Assembly (NCBI GenBank): GCA_903848645.1
Contig: CAINGU010000087.1
Coordinates: 1-64,000, forward strand
Direction: 5' to 3'
Source of the DNA: an uncultured cyanobacterium
GTDB lineage: Bacteria; Cyanobacteriota; Cyanobacteriia; Cyanobacteriales; Nostocaceae
Length of the DNA: 64,000 nucleotides
Under the pieces are notes generated by a model, which worked only from the letters and a program-made list of their open reading frames with translations, made no database searches and had not been told where the DNA came from. A program made the position numbers and the translations under genes. This document shows, one piece after another, positions 18,577-27,534 of this stretch (the stretch's first letter is position 1; the number at the start of each line of letters is the position of its first letter).

Positions 18577-18817
18577 TGGGGGGTGAGGGAAGGAGATATT
18601 ATTTACTCTTTTCCCTATGTTATTTAGGATTTACGCGATTCCCCAATGTTTACGGATTTATGGACGCAGGAAGATAATTAAGAGAAATGAACCACGAAGG
18701 GACGAAGGACACGTTCGCGAAGCGTCCCGAAGGGATAGGAAGAAGGGAAGAAGAAGAAAGAGAATTGTAGGTTGGGTTGACGGAAGGAAACCCAACAAAG
18801 TTTTGAGATTTAAGTTT
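18577..18817. repeat. Gap with palindromic repeats
   Basis: Between the KS and KR-DH genes. Holds a repeat with TTCGCGAAGCGTCCCGAAGG at about 18714-18733, a purine-rich run (GAAGGGAAGAAGAAG) and the REP-type palindrome GTAGGTTGGGTTGACGG...AACCCAAC at about 18767-18796. No gene. Confidence 0.55.
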
Positions 18818-20548
18818 TTACTTTTTATTCAACATTTTCATTGGCCAAATTACGGCTTTTGCTCCTAAGATTTTGGAGTAGATTTTTCCTTGACAATCAT
18901 GGATAATGAAGTTGACTGTTGCACCTGTGTCGGTTTTGGCTATGATTTCACAGGAAACATAAAAGGGGACGTTAAATGGTACTGCTAGATATTGTTCACA
19001 GTATGTTAATTGTCCTGGTAAACAAACTTCTTTATGGATATAATTTAACCATAGCCATAATGTTTGGGTACTCAAGTCAATTATATAAGGGTTGTGCCAT
19101 TTTACAGGGAATTGTCCTTGTTCTTTGGCTGTGATTTCTTGCCAACAACATTCGGCTGTGAGTTTTTCTGGACTAATATTTAAAACTTTGGTAATTTGCT
19201 GGAAAGCAGGTCCATGAAAGAGGGATAAGTCACCATTTTGATAGAATTCTTTGGCTGTATCAGTGACAATATTATCTTCTCTGAGATCCATTGCTTCATA
19301 AATGGGTGCTTCTGGCATATTTTTTACCAGTTTTATCAGAGAACTAAAGTGATAATGAGTTTTTCCTTCTGGGGTTTTACTCAATATTTTGGTTTGAAAT
19401 TCGACAAAATCACCATCAACTTTGGCAATTTCTTGGATTTCTAAAATATGTTCTTTAGCCAAGGTAGAATTAAAGGTTATTCCTTTTAAAACTTTGAAGT
19501 CTTGGCAACTAAAATATGTATACCCTGGATAAATTTCTTCACAGCCATTAACCATCCATGATTTAGCACAGGTAGCTGGTAAAACTGGTGAACCTGCAAT
19601 CGTATGATCATGCAAAAATGGATTTTCTGCTAATGTCATTCGTCTGCGAATGCGATAGCTACGAAGTTCTGAACCTAAAGGAGCAGGTGGTAGTTTCATG
19701 GGACTACCAATGACAACTTGTGAATGATTTTGATAGGCTGGATGTAGTTCATTAACTAACATTTGTGTCCCAACTTCTACAGGAATAATATCAATTCCTC
19801 TTTCGGCAAATGCCTTTTTTAATTGTGGTGTCACCATGCCACTATCCCAGCCACCCCAGTTAATTGCCACTACATGACAATTAGGGTTATATTGTTTCAT
19901 TAAGTGGGCTGATTTACTGAGAATTTCGTTAGCGATCGCATAATCACTTTGACCGATATTACCATAAAAACCAGTCACGGAAGAAAACAATACTAAATGT
20001 TGTAGTTGCTGAGGATTAACACAACTGAGGAGATTTTCTAAACCCTGAACTTTAGCTGTGTAAACTTTCTCGAAATCATCTTCTGTCTTTTTTTCAATTA
20101 ACTTATCTGCTAAGTTACCAGCACCGTGAATAATTCCGGTAATTTGACCAACTTTATCAGAAACTTCCTGTAATTTAGCTTGCAAATTTACAGTATCAGT
20201 GACATCAACACTAATATATTCAGCCGTTCCTCCTGCGGCTGTAATCGCTGCTAATGTTTTCTTAATTTCTCGACTAGAATTAATTTGATTAAATATCTTT
20301 TGTACCATCATGGGTGTTGGTTTCTCCCCTTGAGAAATCAAATTTTCCATAATGCGTTTTTTCAAAGCGGAATCTTCTAAACAATCACGTACATATTCCG
20401 GTTCCGTAGTGATTTCTGAACGACCTAAAAGAATAAACTTACAAGGTTGTTGTTGAGCTAATTTAATAGTACATTGAGCAGTGATTCCCTTTGCGCCACC
20501 ACTGACAACAAAGACAGAAGATGGGCTAACTTGAACAGTTGCAGTCAT
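18818..20548 (-). CDS. HGL synthase subunit: ketoreductase (catalytic half) plus dehydratase
   Basis: 576 residues. Residues 8-270 are the catalytic subdomain of a PKS ketoreductase: VVSGGAKGITAQC cofactor motif, LFSSVTGFYGNIGQSDYAIAN with the Ser and Tyr. The structural KR subdomain is missing here and is found at the C-terminus of the preceding HglE, so KR is split over two genes. Residues about 300-560 form a PKS dehydratase double hot-dog with HTIAGSPVLP (catalytic His315). It should reduce and dehydrate beta-keto intermediates. It lies 103 bp after hglE, same strand. Likely the hglF-position gene of Anabaena. Confidence 0.86.
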   Translation of the reverse strand: MTATVQVSPSSVFVVSGGAKGITAQCTIKLAQQQPCKFILLGRSEITTEPEYVRDCLEDSALKKRIMENLISQGEKPTPMMVQKIFNQINSSREIKKTLAAITAAGGTAEYISVDVTDTVNLQAKLQEVSDKVGQITGIIHGAGNLADKLIEKKTEDDFEKVYTAKVQGLENLLSCVNPQQLQHLVLFSSVTGFYGNIGQSDYAIANEILSKSAHLMKQYNPNCHVVAINWGGWDSGMVTPQLKKAFAERGIDIIPVEVGTQMLVNELHPAYQNHSQVVIGSPMKLPPAPLGSELRSYRIRRRMTLAENPFLHDHTIAGSPVLPATCAKSWMVNGCEEIYPGYTYFSCQDFKVLKGITFNSTLAKEHILEIQEIAKVDGDFVEFQTKILSKTPEGKTHYHFSSLIKLVKNMPEAPIYEAMDLREDNIVTDTAKEFYQNGDLSLFHGPAFQQITKVLNISPEKLTAECCWQEITAKEQGQFPVKWHNPYIIDLSTQTLWLWLNYIHKEVCLPGQLTYCEQYLAVPFNVPFYVSCEIIAKTDTGATVNFIIHDCQGKIYSKILGAKAVIWPMKMLNKK

Positions 20549-20627
20549 AAATCCTCACGTAAAAATCAAAATATCAAACTCTTACTCTCTGAGACTCTGC
20601 GCCTCTGCGTGAAAAAAATCATCTAAT

Positions 20628-20648
20628 GGTGGGCAATGCCCACCCTAC
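20628..20648. repeat. REP-type palindrome GGTGGGCAATGCCCACC
   Basis: Perfect palindrome with a CCCTAC flank, between hglE and the KR-DH gene. The same unit recurs at 31817-31837 and twice at 47587-47640. As RNA it forms a GC hairpin and may stabilise or attenuate the polycistronic HGL transcript. Confidence 0.75.
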
Positions 20649-20651
20649 AAA

Positions 20652-23600
20652 TTATTCGGCTTTAGCCACCAACGTTACCCGTCCTTGATCACCATAACCA
20701 ACTTCGCCAATATAACGATTAGAATCGTGCAATTCAGCCACAATATATTCAGCAGATTCGTGAGGATCTAAAGTGGGATTTAAGTCAATTGCTCGGAAGA
20801 ATACCTGTGGCCATTCCCAGCGTAAACTCTTTGTTAAACCAAACAAACCAGCGCCAATTGCACTAAAATTACCTTGATGTCCTAAGCCAAATTCACCGTC
20901 AAGATGAGCCACTGTACAGAAACTTGTTCTTCCTTCCAAAGATGCGGCATTATTCAAAGTTGCTTTCAGATGTTTTGCCATTAAAAACACTTGTTTAAGA
21001 ATTGCCTTTTCTGCTTCTGGATAGGAAATAGACCCAGGTTTTTCAGGAGTAAATTGAGGATGTAAGTGAATGAATGCCCCAATCGGTCCATGTTTAGTAG
21101 TCACACTTTGCAATAATAATTGCAGATGTTGTTCACTCATGTTTGCCAAAGTCACGCGGGTAACACCTAGAGGTAATGGCAATTGTTGAGAAACTAATGA
21201 TTGGGGGAAACTCAAAACTACTACTTTCCAACCTTGTTCTATCAGTGCGTGGGCTAGTTTGGTGGTAGTTAAAGAACCATCATCAGTAATTAAACCAATG
21301 TGTCCTTCTGGTAACTGCGCTTCTAAAAAATCCGGTCTGGGTAAGGTTCTTAGCTTAACTGGACGACGGGGAAGATTGATGTCTACTATTGGTGGTGGGG
21401 TAAGAGAATCCAGGAGAGGGCGCAGGCCCTGCGCCCCTACGGTGGTGGTTGTTACCGAGTTAACATCAATGTGCGGCTTTTTTTTTTCACCTCCCACCAG
21501 TGATTGGAGGTAGTTAACGATTTGCCCGATTGTCCGCAGGTCGCCTAATTCTTCTATATTGGGTTTGGGTAAGTCAGGATAGGCTTCCTGCATTGCTCCC
21601 AGTATTTCTACCCGTTTGATGGAATCAATACCTAAATCGGCTTCCATGTCCATGTCTAGTTCCAGCATTTCCACCGGATAACCTGTTTTTTCACTGGTGA
21701 TGTTTAACAGGGTTTGTCCTAAGTCAGCATATTCGTTGCTGGGGACTGGTTCAGGTATTACTTTCTCGATTACCTGGGTTTGAACTTGAGGAATGATAGC
21801 GGGTTCAGGTGCGATTTTTGCTGTTACCTGTTGTTGTCCTTGCAGATATTCGACAACTTGACCAATGGTGCGTTTTTCTGCCAGTTCTTCGAGGTTGGGT
21901 TTAGGTAAGTCGGGGTATAATTCTTGCAATCCTCCCAGAATTTCTACCCGTTTAATGGAGTCAATACCTAAGTCTGCTTCCATGTCCATATCAAGTTCTA
22001 GCATTTCGATAGGATAACCAGTTTTTTCGCTGGTGATACTTAATAGGTTGTTAGCTAGATCATCAAGATTAAGATTGTTATTTACAGGTGCGGATTCTGG
22101 TATGAATGCAACTGGGGACTGGGGAATAATAATTGGTTCAGGTTCAATTACTGGTGCAGCAATTACGGGTTCTGCAACTTCAATTATTGGGGGAATAGGT
22201 GCTGCTAATTGAATTTTTGGCTCAATTACTGGTAATGGCTGAGGGGGAATTATGGTGACAGTAGGAGCTACTGGTTTTATTTCTTGGGTATCGGAAATGA
22301 GTTGAGAATATTCTTCTTGAATGAGTTGGAAAAAGTGTTTAGTATATTCTATCTGTTCCCGCAGATATTGTTCATGAATGCGGAGGGTTTCACCTTGTTG
22401 AGAATGAAACTGGATCATGCTACGCTCTAAGCTTTCCATGATCACTTGCTTAATTTGAGCGGCTTCAGCAGAAGATTTAGCATTAGCAAATAAGGTGTTT
22501 TGCTGCTGCATTAATTGGAAGAAGGTTTTCGCGTATTCTATCTGATGATTTAGATATGTGCTATGAACTTCTAAATTCTCGCTTTGGTTATGTTGAAACT
22601 TACTGAGAAGTGTTTCTAAACTAGTGAGAATTTGTTGGCAATTTACAAGATTATCTGGTGTTTGCATCTTCTCTCTGGATTGCGGCGCGAATAATTCTGG
22701 GCTGGGTTCTTTTTGAGGTTCTTTTGTAATAATTGCAGTAGTCATTTGAGGCTGTAACTGGGTTTCAATGACGGGTGGTTTTTTATGTCCGTTACCGTTG
22801 CCGTTATGTCCGTTGGTTGGGGGAATTTTGGCAATTACAGGAGTCTCAATTTCTAGATTCTTGAATTCTTGAATTTCTGCCACATTGGGCGCGGGTTCTG
22901 GAATACTGGGCGCGGGCCCCGCGCCCCTACTGATTTTATGTCCGTCCGCTAATGCTTCTTTAAAGGCATTTTTGGTTTTATCAGAAATGTAGTTAATGCC
23001 AGTTAGTTTGACGCTGAGGGTCTTTTTGGTGGAAACCGGGGGAAGTATGGCAGGGAGTTTATAGGGGTCAAGATTGCCCAAATTCATGCCGATAACTCGC
23101 AACTGAACGGCGGCTTCTCGCAAACAGCGATCACTGTTTTTAGAGGCACTGGGATTCAGAGATATGGTAAGATGGGGGCGATCACCTAATGTATCTTTTA
23201 CCAAGTTACTTAAAACCCGTTTGGGTCCAAATTCTACGAAACAATAACCACCAGCCGCATAGATATTTTCAATCTGTTGTTTGAACAGTACAGAACTAGC
23301 CAAATGGCTTTCTAAGTTCTTCTGAATTGCGGCTGCGTCGTGGGGATAATGTTTACCGGTGACGTTACTAAAAACCGGAATTTGCGGATTTTTGAAAGTT
23401 ACCGATTTAGTGGCAATGGCAAAAGATTTTTGTGCGAATGCAATCAACGGAGTATGAAAAGCCGCAGACACAGGTAATAAAACCGCACTATATCCTAACT
23501 TTTCGCAAGCATCTTGAACTTTCTGAATTTCTAACTTTGGTCCGGCTAAAACAATTTGGGTGGGAGAATTAAAGTTAGCAATACTTACTTTTGGAAACTG

Positions 23601-25979
23601 CTTCAGCACCGGTTCAATTTTGCTGATATCTTCCTTCACCGCTAACATACTACCAGCGTCATGATCTGGGTCTTTGGGTGCGGCCATTGCCTGTCCTCTA
23701 GCTTTCACTAGGAACAAATAATCAGCTTCACTCAATACTCCAGCAGCCCACAAAGCGGTTAATTCACCAAAACTATGTCCTGCGGTGAAATCTGCTTTAA
23801 ACCCAGCTTGTTGCAAAATTCCATACAACCCAGCACTAAAAACCCCAATTGCCGGCTGTGCATATTCCGTTCTTTGCAAAGCTGCAATTTGCGCTTTTTT
23901 CTCAACTTCATCAAAGCTGGAATGAGGAAAAACAATTTCAGAAACTGGTTGTAAATTGCTTTGCTTGAACAGATGATCCATCTTGCCATATAACTGCCGC
24001 AAGCTAGGGAAATTCATCACCGCTTCTCGTCCCATTTCCAAGTATTGAGAACCTTGTCCAGAGAATAAAGCGACAACTTTTCCAGCTAATTCCATTCCCA
24101 AAGAACGGTAATAAATACCTTGAGGATGTTCCCAAGAAATTGCATCAGGCTTACTTTTGAGTAAACCAAGACTAACTTGCAGTAACTTACAAGCTTCTTG
24201 TAAATTCTCAGATACAAACCCAATTCTTAGGGCAGTTTTAGGAATAGCTAAAGATTGACAATCTAACAATAATTGAGAATAGGATCTTTCTCCCTCGTTA
24301 GCTTGCAAATTATTTAAAGTTGCTTCTAACTTGCTAATTAATTCAGCATGAGTAGCACCAAATAATAGCACTTCACCGGCTGCACCATGTAAACGATAGG
24401 AACTTTGTTGTTCTGGTTCGTATTCTTCCAAAACAACGTGATAATTTGTGCCACCAAAACCAAAAGCACTCACCCCCGCACGTCGGGGAGTTTCACCTTC
24501 TCCCTTTATCCAAGGTCTAGTTTGAGTATTTAGATAAAAGGAGGAATTTTCAATATCTAATTTGGGATTTGGTTCGGTAATATTGATGGTGGCTGGCAAT
24601 ACTTTATGATGCAATGCTAGGGCAGTTTTAATTAAACTAGCTGTACCAGCAGCGGCTTTTGTATGCCCAATTTGTGATTTTACACTCCCCAAAGCAATAT
24701 GTTGTTTTTGGGTGTCATGTTTACCAAAGAAATCTCTTAACGAACTGAATTCTATGGGATCTCCTGCCATTGTTCCTGTACCGTGTGCTTCCATTAAACC
24801 CACAGTTGCAGGAGAAAATCCAGCATCATCATAAGCCCGTTCTAAAGCTTTAACTTGTCCTTCTTTTCGAGGGGCATAAATACTCTTGTAGCGACCATCG
24901 CTAGAAGTACCAATTCCCTTGATTAGCGCATAGATTTTATCCCCATCTTTTTGGGCATCTTCTAAGCGTTTGAGGAGGATCATGCCGATGCCTTCACCTA
25001 ACATCATGCCATCGGATTTAGCATCAAATGGTTTCACATTCTCGCTAGGAGTAACCGCTGGAGTTTTACTAAAGGAGATGTAAGCCATGATTGTGTTATC
25101 GGTGTCTACTCCACCGGTTAACATCATATCACTACGATGTTCAACTAATTCACTAATGGCCATTTTTAATGCCCCAAAGGAACTAGCACAGGCAGCATCA
25201 ACTACACAGTTTGTACCGCCAAAGTTGAGACGGTTAGCAATTCTGCCAGCAACCACATTTGCTAACATTCCAGGGAAAGCATTTTCATCCCATTTCACAT
25301 AAGCAGATTTGATTTTATCAACGATTTTTTTAGTATCTTCGTCAGATAAACCACTACTTTTGAGAACTTTTTCCCAAATTGGATATTCTAATCTGGCAGC
25401 TAATGGCATTCCCAATTGTTTGCCCATAGCCACACCCAAAATCACGCCGATATTTTCGCGGCTAAATTCACGGGAGTCACTATAACCAGCATCTTCCATT
25501 GTTTCTTTAGCAACTACTAAACTTAATAGTTGAGAAACATCTGTAACTTCTAAAATGCTGGGAGGAATTCCGAATTCCATGGGGTTAAAATCAACTTCAG
25601 GAATAAAACCACCACGTTTACAATAGGTTTTATCTTCTGCTGTTCTCGGATTAGGATCATAGTAATCTTCTACACTCCAATGGCTAGAAGGAACATCAGT
25701 AATACAGTCAATTTTATTAACAATATTTTGCCAGTAATCCCTTAATGTTCTCGATTGAGGCATTAAGGAAGCCATGCCAATAATAGCTATGGGAGTTGTG
25801 TGCAGTTTTCTATTAATTTCCTTAGTTGACATGGAATTTATCGAATTTTCTAAGTTTCCTGAATTCATTTTTCCTTCCTCTATAAACTTCAGCACAGCCT
25901 GTTCAAAACTATTAATTTGGGCTTCTAATTCCGTCAAAGAACTTTTTATTGTGTCTATCTTTTGAGGGGGGCAAGACAT
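20652..25979 (-). CDS. hglE: HglE: modular HGL synthase KS-AT-ACP-ACP-KR(structural)
   Basis: 1775 residues. A coiled-coil start (1-55) is followed by KS (about 62-520; Cys264 in DAACASSF, EAHGTGTMAGD, QIGHTKAAAG), AT (about 650-960; GHSFGE, Ser736), a Pro/Gln-rich linker with helical segments, two near-identical ACPs (Ser1341 and Ser1453 in LGIDSIKRVE) and, from about 1520, the structural subdomain of a KR. This resembles PfaA of PUFA synthases and HglE of Nostoc, the polyketide-synthase gene needed for heterocyst glycolipids. Two GC-rich repeat palindromes are translated in frame in linkers. First gene of the leftward operon, reading from a 1.55-kb divergent control region. Confidence 0.93.
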   Translation of the reverse strand: MSCPPQKIDTIKSSLTELEAQINSFEQAVLKFIEEGKMNSGNLENSINSMSTKEINRKLHTTPIAIIGMASLMPQSRTLRDYWQNIVNKIDCITDVPSSHWSVEDYYDPNPRTAEDKTYCKRGGFIPEVDFNPMEFGIPPSILEVTDVSQLLSLVVAKETMEDAGYSDSREFSRENIGVILGVAMGKQLGMPLAARLEYPIWEKVLKSSGLSDEDTKKIVDKIKSAYVKWDENAFPGMLANVVAGRIANRLNFGGTNCVVDAACASSFGALKMAISELVEHRSDMMLTGGVDTDNTIMAYISFSKTPAVTPSENVKPFDAKSDGMMLGEGIGMILLKRLEDAQKDGDKIYALIKGIGTSSDGRYKSIYAPRKEGQVKALERAYDDAGFSPATVGLMEAHGTGTMAGDPIEFSSLRDFFGKHDTQKQHIALGSVKSQIGHTKAAAGTASLIKTALALHHKVLPATINITEPNPKLDIENSSFYLNTQTRPWIKGEGETPRRAGVSAFGFGGTNYHVVLEEYEPEQQSSYRLHGAAGEVLLFGATHAELISKLEATLNNLQANEGERSYSQLLLDCQSLAIPKTALRIGFVSENLQEACKLLQVSLGLLKSKPDAISWEHPQGIYYRSLGMELAGKVVALFSGQGSQYLEMGREAVMNFPSLRQLYGKMDHLFKQSNLQPVSEIVFPHSSFDEVEKKAQIAALQRTEYAQPAIGVFSAGLYGILQQAGFKADFTAGHSFGELTALWAAGVLSEADYLFLVKARGQAMAAPKDPDHDAGSMLAVKEDISKIEPVLKQFPKVSIANFNSPTQIVLAGPKLEIQKVQDACEKLGYSAVLLPVSAAFHTPLIAFAQKSFAIATKSVTFKNPQIPVFSNVTGKHYPHDAAAIQKNLESHLASSVLFKQQIENIYAAGGYCFVEFGPKRVLSNLVKDTLGDRPHLTISLNPSASKNSDRCLREAAVQLRVIGMNLGNLDPYKLPAILPPVSTKKTLSVKLTGINYISDKTKNAFKEALADGHKISRGAGPAPSIPEPAPNVAEIQEFKNLEIETPVIAKIPPTNGHNGNGNGHKKPPVIETQLQPQMTTAIITKEPQKEPSPELFAPQSREKMQTPDNLVNCQQILTSLETLLSKFQHNQSENLEVHSTYLNHQIEYAKTFFQLMQQQNTLFANAKSSAEAAQIKQVIMESLERSMIQFHSQQGETLRIHEQYLREQIEYTKHFFQLIQEEYSQLISDTQEIKPVAPTVTIIPPQPLPVIEPKIQLAAPIPPIIEVAEPVIAAPVIEPEPIIIPQSPVAFIPESAPVNNNLNLDDLANNLLSITSEKTGYPIEMLELDMDMEADLGIDSIKRVEILGGLQELYPDLPKPNLEELAEKRTIGQVVEYLQGQQQVTAKIAPEPAIIPQVQTQVIEKVIPEPVPSNEYADLGQTLLNITSEKTGYPVEMLELDMDMEADLGIDSIKRVEILGAMQEAYPDLPKPNIEELGDLRTIGQIVNYLQSLVGGEKKKPHIDVNSVTTTTVGAQGLRPLLDSLTPPPIVDINLPRRPVKLRTLPRPDFLEAQLPEGHIGLITDDGSLTTTKLAHALIEQGWKVVVLSFPQSLVSQQLPLPLGVTRVTLANMSEQHLQLLLQSVTTKHGPIGAFIHLHPQFTPEKPGSISYPEAEKAILKQVFLMAKHLKATLNNAASLEGRTSFCTVAHLDGEFGLGHQGNFSAIGAGLFGLTKSLRWEWPQVFFRAIDLNPTLDPHESAEYIVAELHDSNRYIGEVGYGDQGRVTLVAKAE
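21418..21440. repeat. REP palindrome embedded in hglE coding sequence (distal)
   Basis: GGGCGCAGGCCCTGCGCCCC palindrome with TAC flank, translated as part of VGAQGLRPL between ACP2 and the KR subdomain. Intergenic relatives exist at about 34825-34851 (GTAGGGGCGCAGGGTCTGCG). Its GC content contrasts sharply with the surrounding gene. Confidence 0.8.
22908..22930. repeat. REP palindrome embedded in hglE coding sequence (proximal)
   Basis: GGGCGCGGGCCCCGCGCCCC palindrome with TAC flank, translated as SRGAGPAPS in the linker between AT and ACP1. The same repeat class as the copy at 21418. Reading frame is kept on both sides. Confidence 0.8.
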
Positions 25980-26145
25980 AGGACATAGACTAATTTTGAG
26001 TACCGTTAATTGTGCAGCAGGCTATAAACAGATAGTTAATCTGTATTCACCCAATCACCGCAGGTAAGTTTAAATGCTTGAATTTACATCAGCACCATAG
26101 AATATTTACCAATTAATAATTGATAATTCATTTTTGAAGCTTTAG

Positions 26146-26174
26146 GTAGGTTGGGTTAAGGAACGCAACCCAAC
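26146..26174. repeat. REP-type palindrome GTAGGTTGGGTT...AACCCAAC
   Basis: GTAGGTTGGGTTAAGG followed by AACGCAACCCAAC. Same family as 13834-13879 and 18767-18796. Confidence 0.65.
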
Positions 26175-26486
26175 ATTTCATAATTTTGTTTGGGTGTTAG
26201 TAACCTACATTTCCTTAACACCAAGCGAACTGGCAATAGAACATACTTAAGTTGAAGGATATGTATGAAGACAGAAGCGTTTTTATCTCTTAATCATTGA
26301 ATGTTTTACCTATGGAAGAATAACGTTCTGTTTGTTGATATAGCAGTTGCCAGTTTTTAAAGTCCAGGATAACCTATTTTAGATGATTAGACTGATAAAA
26401 GCTGCCAAAATCGTTACAAAATAATCAGCACTCTGTGGCAAATTCTATGAATAGTGAAAAAATACTTAAACAGCTTTTCAATAGTC

Positions 26487-26566
26487 TAGCAGTTTGTAAC
26501 TTAGTGAGATACAAAACCCGGGTTTATCAAGGCATAGGTTTTGTTTCTTTAGGCAATTCTGCTGTA
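26487..26566 (+). repeat. Possible degenerate copy of the dispersed palindromic element
   Basis: Starts TAGCAGTTTGTAACTTAGTG, has GAGATACAAAACC in place of GAGGTACAAA, and ends ATTCTGCTGTA. Shorter (about 80 bp) than the 107-bp copies and more diverged; assignment is by pattern only. Confidence 0.4.
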
Positions 26567-27298
26567 AAAAACTGAGTGAATTTTAGTATTTCTTCTGTTT
26601 ATTGAAATTAAATCAACAATTTATTTTCCATCTGTCAATGTTGAATTAATAAAAAGACTAGCACAGCTTATGAAAATGGAATAGTTCATTTTTGCTAATT
26701 TTTGGAGGAAAATATTTGTTAATTGATCTCCTTTTAAATAAAACATAATTGGCTGAGTATAATCTAGAACTGTATTTGTCAATAACATATCTTGGGTAAT
26801 TACGGGTTTAACGTCAATCTTTTCTTGATAATTCAGGGATTTTATCTAAATTGTCTCATAAGTAACTAATCAATAAATATACAATGGAAATATTTGCACA
26901 TAATTGAGTGTTTTTTGAGCAAACTATCATAATCAAGTCTTAGTTTTTGATGAATTTATAAGATAACTCACCTTTTCTAGACAATTGGTTATTTATAAAC
27001 CAAACATTAATTTGTTGGATGTTGATCATTAACCTGTAGATATATCAATTGTGATGAAATATGGACAATTGGCATTTATTTAGGAGAATTTGCTAAAAAA
27101 AGTACAGATTTTTAGATTAATTTATGAGTAATTAAGGATAGGATTAAGTCAACAGTTAGATTAATTAGAATAACTAAATTCGGTTGACAATATCAAAGTT
27201 ATTTGGGATAATTGCAGTTAAGTTTATTCATTCTCCCTAAGTTATTAGCATCATCACTACTTGGGAATTGAATATCTTTATTTTTCCCTAGAGCTATC

Positions 27299-27312
27299 GT
27301 ATTTTAGGCTAC
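27299..27312. promoter_or_regulatory. Candidate NtcA-binding site (GTA-N8-TAC)
   Basis: GTATTTTAGGCTAC matches the NtcA consensus GTA-N8-TAC exactly and lies about 220 bp upstream of the hgdB-like start codon in an intergenic region. A weak -10 (TAAAACT) lies about 22 bp downstream. NtcA activates many nitrogen-stress and heterocyst genes, so the position is sensible, but the 6-base consensus is expected by chance roughly every 4 kb. Confidence 0.4.
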
Positions 27313-27534
27313 TTAATTAAATGCCAATTCAAGATAAAACTGATAGCGGAGACCGGCTTTATACATGGATAATTGGAAGTAAAAGCACCACTAATTTAGG
27401 TATTTATAACAGCTAAGAATGCTGGCAACAATTCATACATAAATAATTAGACATATTCCTTCTATGAAAGTAATAAAGGATAAGTCTATAAACATGACAA
27501 GTATTTTCCGACATAACACCATTGGCATAAAAAT

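Larger units (their letters stand above)
25980..27534. promoter_or_regulatory. 1.55-kb divergent control region of the HGL island
   Basis: Non-coding, very AT-rich stretch between hglE (minus) and the hgdB-like gene (plus); no frame above about 60 codons on either strand and no RNA gene I recognise. It contains a REP-type palindrome (26146-26174), a degenerate copy of the dispersed palindromic element (26487-26566) and a candidate NtcA site (27299-27312). Long leaders upstream of heterocyst genes are common; promoters for both arms must lie here, but I cannot place transcription starts. Confidence 0.6.
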
